The position numbers and the translations under genes were made by a program. A stretch of 64,000 nt of DNA from Paludibacteraceae bacterium (lineage in GTDB: Bacteria; Bacteroidota; Bacteroidia; Bacteroidales; Paludibacteraceae): NCBI GenBank assembly GCA_016937795.1, contig JAFGVV010000027.1, positions 124,001 to 188,000 of the forward strand, written 5' to 3'. Positions 43,193-52,783 of this stretch are shown piece after piece. A model generated the notes under the pieces. It worked only from the letters and a program-made list of their open reading frames with translations. It was not told where the DNA came from and did no database searches. Positions within the stretch are counted from its first letter, which is position 1. Each line of letters starts with the position of its first letter.

Positions 43193-44773
43193 ATGAAATA
43201 TTTTAGATTCACAATAATAGTTTTCTTATTGACTTTTGGATTGATAGCTTGCAACGAAAGCTGGGAAGAGCATTATCAGTCCAAAACAACAAGTGTAAAA
43301 AGCGAACTTAATTTGTACGAGTATATCAAAAGCAAAAGTGAGTTTAGCATTTTTGCAGACATGATTCAACTATCAGGATTCGATAAAGTTCTTTCTTCGT
43401 CGCAAACCTATACGGTATGGGTGCCCAACAACAAGGCTTTGCAAAATTTCAATCTTGCTGATACTGTGGCTGTCACTAATATTGTGAAAAATCACATAAC
43501 TCGTTTTCTATATTCATCTGCAGGGCTCGATTTTGTGCCTGTAAATATGCTAAGTAAGAAAATTATTAATTTCGAACGTCATAATAATGCCTTTGTATTT
43601 GGCAGTAGTAAATTGGTGTCGGATGAAGTGCTTGCAAAAAACGGTATTATTCACATCCTCGACACATTTGTGCCATACTCTTATAATGTCTGGGAGTTTA
43701 TTGGACGCACCCCCGGACTCGACTCGTTAAGAGCTTTTCTTTATGCTCAAAGCGAATATGTGTTCGATGAGGAAGCAAGTATCGAAATAGGTACCAATGA
43801 ATTTAATCAGGCTATATACGATTCTGTCATCACATTTTCAAATCCGATTCTCGACAAGATTGGTGCTTTGTATCTCGAAGATAGCTTATATGCAGCAATA
43901 TTGCCCGATAATAATGCATGGAATCTTATTTACAATAAAGTGAAGCAAAATTTCAGAGTATTGCCCGAAGCGGGTGGTGAAGCTTTACAAAAATTGTACA
44001 CTCAGCAGGCCATTGTTGAAGATTTGGTGTTTCGCCTCCCCGATTTGAAGACCGATATTACTTTGGCCGACTCGTTGATGGCTACTTCGGGATCGGTTTT
44101 TAAACCTTCCGAATATCTTTTTGTAAATGCAAAAAAACACGAATTGAGCAACGGAATTGCTTACGTCACGGATTCTCTTCGTTTCAAAGCCTCCGATGCT
44201 TGGCAAAAAAACATTCGTGTTGAAGCTGAAACTTCCGAATATGGTCGCACTTACGATTATTCAAATTTGTATCTCCGTTCAGGTGCAGGCTCTGGTTTCG
44301 AAGTGTCAAAAAACAGATATTTAATGGTTGAATGTACAAGTCCGATGACACCCGGCGCTGTAACTTTTCCTATTCCTAATACCTTGGCGGGCAAATATCG
44401 TATATATTGTGTTTTTGTACCATCCAACATTGTGCTTGCTTCAGATACTTTACGTAAATATAAGGTACAGTTTAACGTATCGTATGTAAGTAATTCTGGT
44501 AAGCCGGTGCTGAACGCGGCAGTGTCTTCAACTAACAAAATTATTACTACTGCCGGTGCTAAAGCAGCCGATTTTCAGACATTGCCTGCCGAAGTAACCA
44601 AGATGTTTGTAACAGAAATCGATTTATCGTATTGCAATATTCTCACAAAGGAATCGACTAACAGTGATATTACAGTGAAACTAAAAGTGTCGAGCTCGGC
44701 AAAAGTGACTGAAACTGTGCGTTTCGATAGAAGTATGCGAATCGATTATATCGTTCTAGAACCTGTGGAATAA
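43193..44773 (+). CDS. FAS1 lipoprotein with C-terminal beta-sandwich, copy 3
   Basis: 526 residues from ATG 43193, preceded by CAGGA. This start opens a lipoprotein signal (MKYFRFTIIVFLLTFGLIAC), whereas an in-frame ATG at 43100 would bury it. Two FAS1-like units (FSIFADMIQLSGFDKVLSSS with YTVWVPNNKALQNF, GIIHILDTFVPYSY; and LRAFLYAQSEYVF with YAAILPDNNAWNLI, GIAYVTDSLRF) precede a C-terminal ~180-residue beta-rich domain (KNIRVEAETSEYGRTYDYSN, AGKYRIYCVFVP). The layout parallels the preceding FAS1 protein, so the pair may be ancient duplicates. It ends just before a 12-T run and the second susC. Likely a cell-surface accessory binding protein. Confidence 0.74.
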   Translation: MKYFRFTIIVFLLTFGLIACNESWEEHYQSKTTSVKSELNLYEYIKSKSEFSIFADMIQLSGFDKVLSSSQTYTVWVPNNKALQNFNLADTVAVTNIVKNHITRFLYSSAGLDFVPVNMLSKKIINFERHNNAFVFGSSKLVSDEVLAKNGIIHILDTFVPYSYNVWEFIGRTPGLDSLRAFLYAQSEYVFDEEASIEIGTNEFNQAIYDSVITFSNPILDKIGALYLEDSLYAAILPDNNAWNLIYNKVKQNFRVLPEAGGEALQKLYTQQAIVEDLVFRLPDLKTDITLADSLMATSGSVFKPSEYLFVNAKKHELSNGIAYVTDSLRFKASDAWQKNIRVEAETSEYGRTYDYSNLYLRSGAGSGFEVSKNRYLMVECTSPMTPGAVTFPIPNTLAGKYRIYCVFVPSNIVLASDTLRKYKVQFNVSYVSNSGKPVLNAAVSSTNKIITTAGAKAADFQTLPAEVTKMFVTEIDLSYCNILTKESTNSDITVKLKVSSSAKVTETVRFDRSMRIDYIVLEPVE

Positions 44774-44883
44774 TTTTTTTTTTTTGAATCAAACGATTAA
44801 TTACTAAACAAATACAAGTAAAGCAAGGGTCGGTTCCATACGGGATGCAAAACCCTGAACCGAATAAAAATAAAAATAAACGC

Positions 44884-47800
44884 ATGAAAGAGTTTAATAA
44901 TTTAGTACGTAAATATATCTCAGAATGGTTTCGTAGCCTAATACTCAAAGGAGTTACATTATCCCTGATACTCACATCGGGCTCATTTTTTGAAATGCTA
45001 TGCGCGCAGGAGTCTGTTACACAAATTATAATTCTAAAGGGTGTAGTACGCGATGCTCATACCCGAAATCCTGTGAATGCTGCTCAGATTCAATCGCTCT
45101 TTAGTGCTAATTCGGCCGTAACCGATTCGCTCGGGCAATTCCAAATTTCACTACTCAACAATGAAGAGGTAGTTTCGGTGACGGGTTATGATTATAATGT
45201 GCGACAGATTTCTGTACGTGGCAGGGCTTTTCTTGAAATTGATTTGTATCCCAATACATTCAAAAACTATTTTCAGAAAGTGAACGGTTTGGGCGGTTCG
45301 AAAGAGAAACTAACAACAGTTCAGGCTATAGCCTATGGTGCGGATGCAAAGAATGGTTTTACAGTGTCGGCCGATGAAATGATACATAATAATTTGAATG
45401 GTGCTGTGCGCTCCATTTCCCGATCAGCTGTGGCAGGGATGGGTGCTGTAATGTATTTGCGTGGTCTTAACTCGCTCAATGCCAATGCACAGCCTTTATT
45501 TGTGGTCGATGGTGTGTTGTGGCATACCAAACCCGAACAAGGCTCAGTTCATTACGGTTATCAGCCAAATCCGCTCGACGTTATTGATGTGAACGATATA
45601 GATGGGATTACTATTCTCAAAAACGGAACAGCTATTTACGGAAGCAAAGCAGCCAATGGGGTGGTGCTTATAAAAACCAAAAGAGCTAAAAGTACAGTAA
45701 CTAAAATTGATGTGAATGTAACTTCGGGAATTACTACAGAACCCCGAACAATTCCTGTAATGAATGCTTCGGAGCATCTGACATATGTGTCGGAAATGCT
45801 TAAAACCAGTGGTATGACCAAAGAACAGATTGATCAGCTTCCTTATCTTAACGATGATCAGGCTCGTTCAAATTATCTTCGTTATCACAACAACACCGAC
45901 TGGACCAGTCAGGTGTATAACAACGGAACCTCTAACGATTATTCGATTAATGTAAACGGTGGCGACGATAAAGCCCTTTATTATCTCTCTTTGGGATATA
46001 CTCAGAACAGAGGTGTCGTTCAACCATCGGGCATGGATCGCTACAATGTGCGTTTAAATGCTGATGTGAATTTATTTGAAAATGCCAGTCTGGCTGTGAA
46101 TATCGGGTTTTCGCGTATCGATCGTGATATGATTGATGATGGAGTGAATCCTGTTTCGTCTCCTTCGTGGATAGCGCAAATAAAATCGCCTGTTTTGTAT
46201 CCTTTCAATTATACTTCTTTGGGTACTCCAACCGAAGATTTTGAGTATTACGATATTTTCGGGGTGAGTAATCCGGGCGGTATCATACACTTTTCGAATA
46301 ATACGTTTAAGAAAAACAGTTTTAATATTTCACTGCATCCTGAATTTCGCATAAACGAAAAATTTCGGATAAGTGAACATTTCGATTATAATCTTTACAA
46401 AACCAACGAAGATTATTATCGTCCGTATCTTTTTGCTTCGCCGCTAATGCTCGAAGGAAAAGGAATTTCGGAGAATGCACGTTCGAGTCAGATTGTACGA
46501 AGCAATTCCATGTATTCCGATACACGTGCCGATTATGATTTGACTATCGACAATCATAAGTTTGATATTTTTGCGGGTATCAGATTTATGATGAATGCTT
46601 TTCGCACCGACTATGTCGAAGGGCACAATTCATATTCTAATTCGGTTGTGAACCTGCCGGCCAACTTTAAGTTTTTGCGAACCGATGGTGTAAACGATTT
46701 GTATAAATCGCTATCGTATTACACAAATGTGTCGTACAGTCTCGATAATAAATATTTTGTCGATATGGCACTATCTGTAGATGGTTCGTCCCGTTTTGGT
46801 CGCGAAACAAAAGGAGGTTTCAGACTTTTCGGGCATAGTTGGGGTGTTTTTCCTTCGCTCAGTGCTGCCTGGTTAATGTCATCGGAGAGTTTTATGCAGT
46901 CGGCCAAAACAATTGATTTACTCAAACTAAGAGCGGGCTTGAGCCTTACAGGTAATGATGATGTACCGGATTATTTGAATAATGTTTACTTTACTTCGGT
47001 GCGTTTCAAAGATGGTGCAAATGGCGCTTTACTTAATATGCTCGAAAATCCGCAAATTCAGTGGGAAAGTAGTTTTAAAGCCGATCTGGGTGCTGATCTT
47101 ATTTTATTCAACGACCGTTTGAGTGTTTCTGCCGATATGTTTTACACAAATACTTATAATTTGCTTAATATGCATCAATTACCCTATGTGGCGGGTCAGC
47201 CATTTTATTGGGGAAACGGTGGGAGCCTGCAAAACCTCGGTGGTGAGCTTTCGCTCAACTGGAAGGTGATGAATCGTCGCAATTTTAGTTGGGAGACAAA
47301 TCTGAATATAGGCCGTTACAAAAATAAAATCACTTCGCTTCCCGAAAATTTATTTAATAAAATAAATTTTGAAAAAGGTGCATACACTACCAATATCTTT
47401 AATGCCGAAATTCTTACTGCTGTCGGTCATTCTGCTGGTGTTTTTTATGGCTATAAAACTACAGGTGTATTTGCTACAGAGGTCGAAGCTACTGCTGCGG
47501 GTCTCAAAATTCAGAACAATGATGGTTCGTTCAGTGATTTTGAAGCAGGCGATATGATTTTTGTGGATATGCCCGATGCTAATGGTGTCAAAGATGGAAT
47601 TATCGACGAGCACGACAAACAGATTATCGGTAATCCGAATCCTGATTTGTATGGTTCGTTTTTAAATACAATTACGTATAAAAGTTTTACAGTAAGTGCA
47701 TTGTTTGCAGGTTCGCTTGGCAACGATGTGTATAATTACCCTCGTAGTATTCTCGAGTCGGGCCTTGATTTTAGCAATCAATCGAGCAGTGTACTATCGC

Positions 47801-48132
47801 GATGGATAGGTGAGGGGCATGTTACTTCGCAGCCTAAAGCCATTACAGGCGATCCAATGGGCAACGCACGTTTCTCCGATCGCTGGATAGAGGATGGTTC
47901 GTTTCTGCGTTTGAAAAATGTCACGTTATCCTACGATTTGAAATTGCCAAATAATAATTTTCTTGATAAGGTAAACGTTTGGGTAGCTGTCAATAATGTT
48001 TTTGTGCTCACAGAATATCTGGGACCCGACCCCGAGTTTGCAGCCGGAAACAGTGTGCTTTATCAGGGTATTGATAACGGTTTGCTACCTCAGTCGAGGT
48101 CTTTCTTTGCCGGTCTGAAAATTAATCTGTAA
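44884..48132 (+). CDS. SusC-type TonB-dependent outer-membrane transporter 2 (divergent)
   Basis: 1082 residues from ATG 44884; ATG 44845 adds 13 polar residues. The signal region is long (hydrophobic LILKGVTLSLILTSGSFF, cleavage near LCAQ). The CarboxypepD-like domain (LKGVVRDAHTRNPVNAAQIQ) and plug are recognisable (MYLRGLNSLNANAQPLFVVD, ITILKNGTAIYGSKAANGVV). The classical LQGR(V/I)AGL string is replaced by LNGAVRSISRSAVAGMG, and the VVVxGYG linker is absent. Barrel strands continue to SFFAGLKINL. It pairs with the SusD gene 17 bp downstream. Divergence from transporter 1 in the same locus implies a different cargo rather than a recent duplication. Confidence 0.92.
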   Translation: MKEFNNLVRKYISEWFRSLILKGVTLSLILTSGSFFEMLCAQESVTQIIILKGVVRDAHTRNPVNAAQIQSLFSANSAVTDSLGQFQISLLNNEEVVSVTGYDYNVRQISVRGRAFLEIDLYPNTFKNYFQKVNGLGGSKEKLTTVQAIAYGADAKNGFTVSADEMIHNNLNGAVRSISRSAVAGMGAVMYLRGLNSLNANAQPLFVVDGVLWHTKPEQGSVHYGYQPNPLDVIDVNDIDGITILKNGTAIYGSKAANGVVLIKTKRAKSTVTKIDVNVTSGITTEPRTIPVMNASEHLTYVSEMLKTSGMTKEQIDQLPYLNDDQARSNYLRYHNNTDWTSQVYNNGTSNDYSINVNGGDDKALYYLSLGYTQNRGVVQPSGMDRYNVRLNADVNLFENASLAVNIGFSRIDRDMIDDGVNPVSSPSWIAQIKSPVLYPFNYTSLGTPTEDFEYYDIFGVSNPGGIIHFSNNTFKKNSFNISLHPEFRINEKFRISEHFDYNLYKTNEDYYRPYLFASPLMLEGKGISENARSSQIVRSNSMYSDTRADYDLTIDNHKFDIFAGIRFMMNAFRTDYVEGHNSYSNSVVNLPANFKFLRTDGVNDLYKSLSYYTNVSYSLDNKYFVDMALSVDGSSRFGRETKGGFRLFGHSWGVFPSLSAAWLMSSESFMQSAKTIDLLKLRAGLSLTGNDDVPDYLNNVYFTSVRFKDGANGALLNMLENPQIQWESSFKADLGADLILFNDRLSVSADMFYTNTYNLLNMHQLPYVAGQPFYWGNGGSLQNLGGELSLNWKVMNRRNFSWETNLNIGRYKNKITSLPENLFNKINFEKGAYTTNIFNAEILTAVGHSAGVFYGYKTTGVFATEVEATAAGLKIQNNDGSFSDFEAGDMIFVDMPDANGVKDGIIDEHDKQIIGNPNPDLYGSFLNTITYKSFTVSALFAGSLGNDVYNYPRSILESGLDFSNQSSSVLSRWIGEGHVTSQPKAITGDPMGNARFSDRWIEDGSFLRLKNVTLSYDLKLPNNNFLDKVNVWVAVNNVFVLTEYLGPDPEFAAGNSVLYQGIDNGLLPQSRSFFAGLKINL

Positions 48133-48149
48133 TAGAATAAAATGTGCTT

Positions 48150-49823
48150 ATGAAAACGCTCAATAGATTTTTAATTTTTCTTTTACTTGTAGTGTCGTCA
48201 CATGTGTTTATGGGTTGCGATGCGATGCTCGATGTGGACTCAACGCGTATGGTAACCGATGAAGAATATGGCAATTCAACAAAAGATACCCTTTATTCCA
48301 CTTTTGGAATTTTATCACAGATGCAGAAAATTGCAGATAGTTATGTGTTATTAGGTGAACTACGTGGCGATTTACTTGATGTGACCGAAATATCTGATCT
48401 TCATCTCAAGGAAATCAATAATTTTAATATCAGTAAGGATAATCCATATGTGAATGTGTATGATTATTATGCAATCGTTAATAGCTGTAATTATTTGTTG
48501 CACAATATCGATTCGGCTGTGGTTGATAGGGGACAAAAGCTTAACCTCCGACACTATGCAGCCATTAAATCTATTCGTGCCTGGACATATATGCAGATAG
48601 TACTCAATTTCGGAACAGTGAATTTTAGCGAAAAACCTGTTCTTTCGGTTAAAGATGCTGATTTTTCGAATGTAATGAATTTCGATCAGCTAGCGGATGC
48701 ACTTATTGTTGACTTAGAGCCGCTAAAAGATGTGGAGTTGCCAAATATTGGACGTATTGGCTCTTATGATGTGCGTTATTCCTATTTTCCGATTCGCTTT
48801 TTACTTGGTGACCTCTATTTGTGGAAAGGAGAATATCAGAAAGCTGCCCAGGAATATTACAATTTAATTTACGAAAACAATCTGACTTTGTCTCAACAGG
48901 CTTCTTCAAGCTGGAATGTGATTAACAATACTATTGGTACCTCAGCTATTTTGAACTGGAATTCGGTACTTACATTAGGTGGTAGCGATGTAATATCTGC
49001 CATAACTTGTCCTACACAGTACGGACAACGCTCTGATCTCGATAGTCTGAATATGCAAATGCAACTCCGACCTACAGCTCAGGCTCTTGCCAACTGGGAT
49101 AACCAGATTTATTTTTTGAGCGAACAGTCCAACTCAGTGGGCGATTTACGCAAATATGGTTCAGTTTGGTGGATGAATGAGGTGAATGTAAATTCGGGAA
49201 ATACCAATATTTTCTACAAAGGCGATGATGAGGCTGAACATTATTACATTATGAAATATATGCGTTATCGCCAAAATGAAACAGAAACCTATCGACCGTT
49301 AAATATCCCGGTTTATCGTGTGGCATTGTTGTATTTGCGTTATGCTGAGGCCGTAAATCGTTTAAATAAACCCAATCTTGCTTTTGCGGTTTTAAAAACG
49401 GGGCTCAGTTCGCAAAATTTTGCCGACGAAATAGGTTTTTTATCATCGGAGATTGACTCTATTTCGTTGAGCTATACCGACTTCTCCGATTTGCGTTTTT
49501 ATGACAATGCAGGTGTTCGTATGCGTGGTCTTGGTAATACTCAGAACGATACCACATTCTATCGTTTTGCCACTCAAGCTAACATGCAGGATTCGGTATT
49601 GTATGTCGAAAATCTGATTGAGCAGGAACTGGCGCTCGAAACAGCTTTCGAAGGCAACCGTTTTCACGATTTGATGCGTATTGCATTCCGCCGGATGAAA
49701 ACCGGTGAAGGCGACGAATCGTATCTGGCCGACAAAGTGGCTGCCAAACATGTGAATAATCAGTCTGCTATTCGTACAAAACTTTTGAATTCGCAAGATT
49801 GGTACATAAAAACAGGCAATTAA
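48150..49823 (+). CDS. SusD-type outer-membrane glycan-binding lipoprotein 2
   Basis: 557 residues from ATG 48150 (a GTG at 48144 adds two). Lipoprotein signal FLIFLLLVVSSHVFMGC. SusD features: DAMLDVDSTRMVTDEEYGN, helical repeats with KSIRAWTYMQIVLNFGTVNF, RVALLYLRYAEAVNRLNKPN, and the C-terminal EQELALETAFEGNRFHDLMR. It is more distant from the classical family than SusD 1. It should bind and deliver glycan to transporter 2. The GH43 gene follows after 37 bp, so they are probably cotranscribed. Confidence 0.9.
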   Translation: MKTLNRFLIFLLLVVSSHVFMGCDAMLDVDSTRMVTDEEYGNSTKDTLYSTFGILSQMQKIADSYVLLGELRGDLLDVTEISDLHLKEINNFNISKDNPYVNVYDYYAIVNSCNYLLHNIDSAVVDRGQKLNLRHYAAIKSIRAWTYMQIVLNFGTVNFSEKPVLSVKDADFSNVMNFDQLADALIVDLEPLKDVELPNIGRIGSYDVRYSYFPIRFLLGDLYLWKGEYQKAAQEYYNLIYENNLTLSQQASSSWNVINNTIGTSAILNWNSVLTLGGSDVISAITCPTQYGQRSDLDSLNMQMQLRPTAQALANWDNQIYFLSEQSNSVGDLRKYGSVWWMNEVNVNSGNTNIFYKGDDEAEHYYIMKYMRYRQNETETYRPLNIPVYRVALLYLRYAEAVNRLNKPNLAFAVLKTGLSSQNFADEIGFLSSEIDSISLSYTDFSDLRFYDNAGVRMRGLGNTQNDTTFYRFATQANMQDSVLYVENLIEQELALETAFEGNRFHDLMRIAFRRMKTGEGDESYLADKVAAKHVNNQSAIRTKLLNSQDWYIKTGN

Positions 49824-49860
49824 GCTGTTTTTTTAATAATGATTTTATAAATACCGGAAA

Positions 49861-51072
49861 ATGAATAGAAGTATACTATCGCTCTTTTGTTTGATAATTG
49901 GCACGGGACTGATGGCTCAATACCATCATTTCGATGCCGCTCTCGGGCTTCAGCATGCCGATGTGACTACAGCCGATATTGATAACGATGGCGATCTGGA
50001 TATTATCGCAAGTGGTGTAACCAAAGAGGGTACTGAGATTGTGGCCAAAAGCTTTGTTTACAAAAATAATAACGGAGCTTACGAACTGCAGGGAACAGGC
50101 AAAGGAGCTACATATTATCAGAATCCGATTTTTGAGCCTGACCTCGCTGACCCAACTGTGATAAGGGCTGCAGATGGCTGGTTTTACGCTTATGGCACGC
50201 AAAATACCTGGCCCGATGGCGTGAACCATTTGGTTCCCATTGTAAAATCGAAAAATCTGATTCAATGGCAGTTTGTGGGTAATGCTTTTACTTCACGACC
50301 GTCGTGGAAATCGGCAGGTGGCATTTGGGCACCAGATGTGACTTATACGCTCGGAAAGTATTATATGTTTTACAGCGTTTCTACCTGGGGCGATGCTAAT
50401 CCGGGGATCGGATTGGCCATTGCCGATTCGCCGGCAGGACCATTTGTCGATCATGGAAAATTGTTCGATTCTCAATCAATCGGCGTGTCGAACAGTATCG
50501 ATCCCTTTCTGTTTCAGACTACTGTGGCTGACACGCTGCAGAATTATCTGTACTGGGGCAGTTTTTTTGGAATTTATGGCATTCAGCTTTCTTCTGATCT
50601 GAAATCAACTGTGGGTACAAAATTTAAAATTGCCGGAAATGCTTTCGAGGCACCTTATATATTCGAAAAGGACGGAAGGTTTTACTTTTTTGGTTCTCTC
50701 GGGACTTGTTGCGAAGGTGCGAATAGTAAGTATCATGTAAACATAGCTGTAGGCACATCGCCAAAAGGTCCTTTCAGAGACAAGGCCGGAAATTCAATTA
50801 TGGCTGACGGACAGGTAGGTTCACAGTTTCTGATAGGAAATAAAAACCTGGGTTGGGTAGGACCGGGACACAATTCGAAAATTGTGACCGATGATGCCGG
50901 AAATCATTATTTTATATACCACGCCATTAGTGTGGATAAACCAAATTTACCTAATGGTGCAACCCGCCGCCCCATTTTAATGGATAAAATAAATTGGGTA
51001 AGTGTCTGGCCTTATATTATATCAAATGTTCCCGGAAAAGGATTGCTCAAAGCTCCGGTAATTAACCCATAA
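49861..51072 (+). CDS. GH43 arabinanase/arabinofuranosidase-like enzyme with one N-terminal FG-GAP repeat
   Basis: 403 residues, signal peptide to about 20 (GLMAQ). Residues ~20-75 are a single FG-GAP/VCBS calcium-binding repeat (TTADIDNDGDLDIIASG). After a short linker the GH43 propeller begins with all three acids in place: base Asp97 (LADPTVI), pKa-modulating Asp214 (NSIDPFL), and acid Glu263 (NAFEAPYIFE). A CC-containing loop (GTCCEGANSKY) and a late GPGHNSKI block resemble arabinan-cleaving GH43 subfamilies. It probably releases arabinose or arabino-oligosaccharides outside the cell. The gene for a full FG-GAP propeller protein starts 9 bp downstream. Confidence 0.87.
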   Translation: MNRSILSLFCLIIGTGLMAQYHHFDAALGLQHADVTTADIDNDGDLDIIASGVTKEGTEIVAKSFVYKNNNGAYELQGTGKGATYYQNPIFEPDLADPTVIRAADGWFYAYGTQNTWPDGVNHLVPIVKSKNLIQWQFVGNAFTSRPSWKSAGGIWAPDVTYTLGKYYMFYSVSTWGDANPGIGLAIADSPAGPFVDHGKLFDSQSIGVSNSIDPFLFQTTVADTLQNYLYWGSFFGIYGIQLSSDLKSTVGTKFKIAGNAFEAPYIFEKDGRFYFFGSLGTCCEGANSKYHVNIAVGTSPKGPFRDKAGNSIMADGQVGSQFLIGNKNLGWVGPGHNSKIVTDDAGNHYFIYHAISVDKPNLPNGATRRPILMDKINWVSVWPYIISNVPGKGLLKAPVINP

Positions 51073-51081
51073 TACACAGGA

Positions 51082-52716
51082 ATGAAATTTTTTAAACGGA
51101 TTATATTTGCTTTTTTATATTTGCTTTCAGTTAATATCACAGCACAAGATTTCATTATTCCGGGCGAAATGGCCGATATAAAATTTGCCGACCTCGATGG
51201 CGATGGTTTTATGGATGTGATTTTCAACGGAAATAATGGTACTACGGGAAAAGCAATTGCTTTGAATGATGGAACAGGCATGTTTTCGCGCTCGGTGCTC
51301 GAAGTTGGAAATGCTGCCGTTTCGTGTGGTTTTGCCGATTTCGACAATAACGGATTACTTGATTATTACGTGTTTGGAAATTATCAGGATGGCAATGCTG
51401 CTGTGTTTTTGCAGAATGTGGATGGTAGCTTTTCTAAGGATGCATCGTCGTTTGCAGCTTATAATTTTATCGATCCGGATGTGACTGTGGTCGATTTCAA
51501 TAATGACGGTTTTTCCGATTTATTCGTCGTAGGTTGGGAGAATGTCAGTAATCAGCGCTTTTCAGGGCTTTTTCTAAACGATGGAAATGGTCGGTTTACG
51601 CTTTTCGGGCAATCGGCATTGATTCGTAAAGGTTATGGCTCTGCAGTGTGGGCTGATATTAATGCCGACGGTTGGCCCGATTTATTGCTGAATGGCGATG
51701 GTGGTGCCGATGGCGAGGACAGCAACGATGTGTATCGGCTATACCGAAACAACAAAGGCGTGCTTGAGGCTGCTGCGGTGTTCAGCGATTACAGGCAGAT
51801 AAGTATAGGCGATGGCGCCCGAATGGTGGACTGGAACAATGATGGAAAAACGGATGTGATTCTGAGCGGATGGAGTAAATCGCTTAACCGACAGGCAACA
51901 GCTTTATTTACAGGTGTTGATATTTACAATTTTACATTCGAAGCAGCCAGCCCGGGTGAAACTGATTTTCCCGGTGTTTCCGAATCGAGCATTGAAACTG
52001 CCGATTTGAACAATGATGGTCGTATCGATTTATTGTTGAGTGGTTTTAACGGAAGTCAAACAACTCAGGTGGGAAAATATAATCGCGATATTTTTGGTTA
52101 TTATCTTAATCAGACTGCCAAACAGAACAAAAAACCATGGGCACCGGGTATGCTTTTGAGTACAGTTGAGCATGTTGGGAATGATAATATTGTAACACTC
52201 AGCTGGAATTCGGCAACCGATGATATTACCCGACAAGCATCATTAACATATAATCTGTCCCTGCGTAATAAAGATACCGGGCGCTGGCTATACAATCCGC
52301 TGGCAATATTTTCGGGGACTAACAATGGTTGGAGACGTATCTCGGCGCATGGAAATGTATTCTGGAATCGTAGATGGGTGCTTCGCAATTTGCCCGAAGG
52401 AAATTACGAATGGACTGTGCAGGCCATTGATGCCAACATGGTGGGCGGAAGTTTTGCCTTTCCACGCAGTTTTAGTGTAGTAACTTCGGCTCTGGAAAGC
52501 ATTAAGGATAAAATCGCCCTGAAAGTATCAGGAACTATTTTTACAGTGGAAAATCAGAGTGCTGAACCCATAACACTCACGCTGTATAATTTAAGCGGAA
52601 ATGTGGTAACCAAAGCACCGTGTACCGATAGTTTTTCTTTCGATCCCGGTCGTGGTGTTTTTATTTTGAAATATGAAAATAAAACCGGTTCCTTCAATCG
52701 GATAATAATGTTGTAA
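51082..52716 (+). CDS. Secreted FG-GAP/VCBS propeller protein with T9SS sorting domain
   Basis: 544 residues, signal peptide to about 21 (NITAQ). About seven FG-GAP/VCBS blades carry Asp-rich calcium loops: FADLDGDGFMDVIFNG, FADFDNNGLLDYYVFG, VVDFNNDGFSDLFVVG, WADINADGWPDLLLNG, MVDWNNDGKTDVILSG, TADLNNDGRIDLLLSG. An Fn3-like segment (NIVTLSWNSATDDITRQASL) and a short C-terminal T9SS-type domain (LYNLSGNVV...GVFILKYE) follow. Propellers of this kind bind ligands, including glycans. It is the last gene of the plus-strand locus and ends at a bidirectional terminator. Confidence 0.82.
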   Translation: MKFFKRIIFAFLYLLSVNITAQDFIIPGEMADIKFADLDGDGFMDVIFNGNNGTTGKAIALNDGTGMFSRSVLEVGNAAVSCGFADFDNNGLLDYYVFGNYQDGNAAVFLQNVDGSFSKDASSFAAYNFIDPDVTVVDFNNDGFSDLFVVGWENVSNQRFSGLFLNDGNGRFTLFGQSALIRKGYGSAVWADINADGWPDLLLNGDGGADGEDSNDVYRLYRNNKGVLEAAAVFSDYRQISIGDGARMVDWNNDGKTDVILSGWSKSLNRQATALFTGVDIYNFTFEAASPGETDFPGVSESSIETADLNNDGRIDLLLSGFNGSQTTQVGKYNRDIFGYYLNQTAKQNKKPWAPGMLLSTVEHVGNDNIVTLSWNSATDDITRQASLTYNLSLRNKDTGRWLYNPLAIFSGTNNGWRRISAHGNVFWNRRWVLRNLPEGNYEWTVQAIDANMVGGSFAFPRSFSVVTSALESIKDKIALKVSGTIFTVENQSAEPITLTLYNLSGNVVTKAPCTDSFSFDPGRGVFILKYENKTGSFNRIIML

Positions 52717-52738
52717 TTCTGAATTAGTTGAGTGTAGG

Positions 52739-52768
52739 AGTCATTTAAACCGTTAGGTTTAAATGACT
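52739..52768. terminator. Bidirectional terminator between the locus end and the hybrid sensor gene
   Basis: Perfect 13-bp stem AGTCATTTAAACC (52739-52751) with 52756-52768 and a 4-nt loop; plus-strand tail TCGCTTTTTTG. Confidence 0.8.
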
Positions 52769-52783
52769 TCGCTTTTTTGTGAG

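Noticed and set aside
44774..44785. Run of 12 T right after the third FAS1 gene
   Set aside because: Considered as a terminator, but no stem precedes it; probably a simple homopolymer. It could be a slippage site, but it is not coding.
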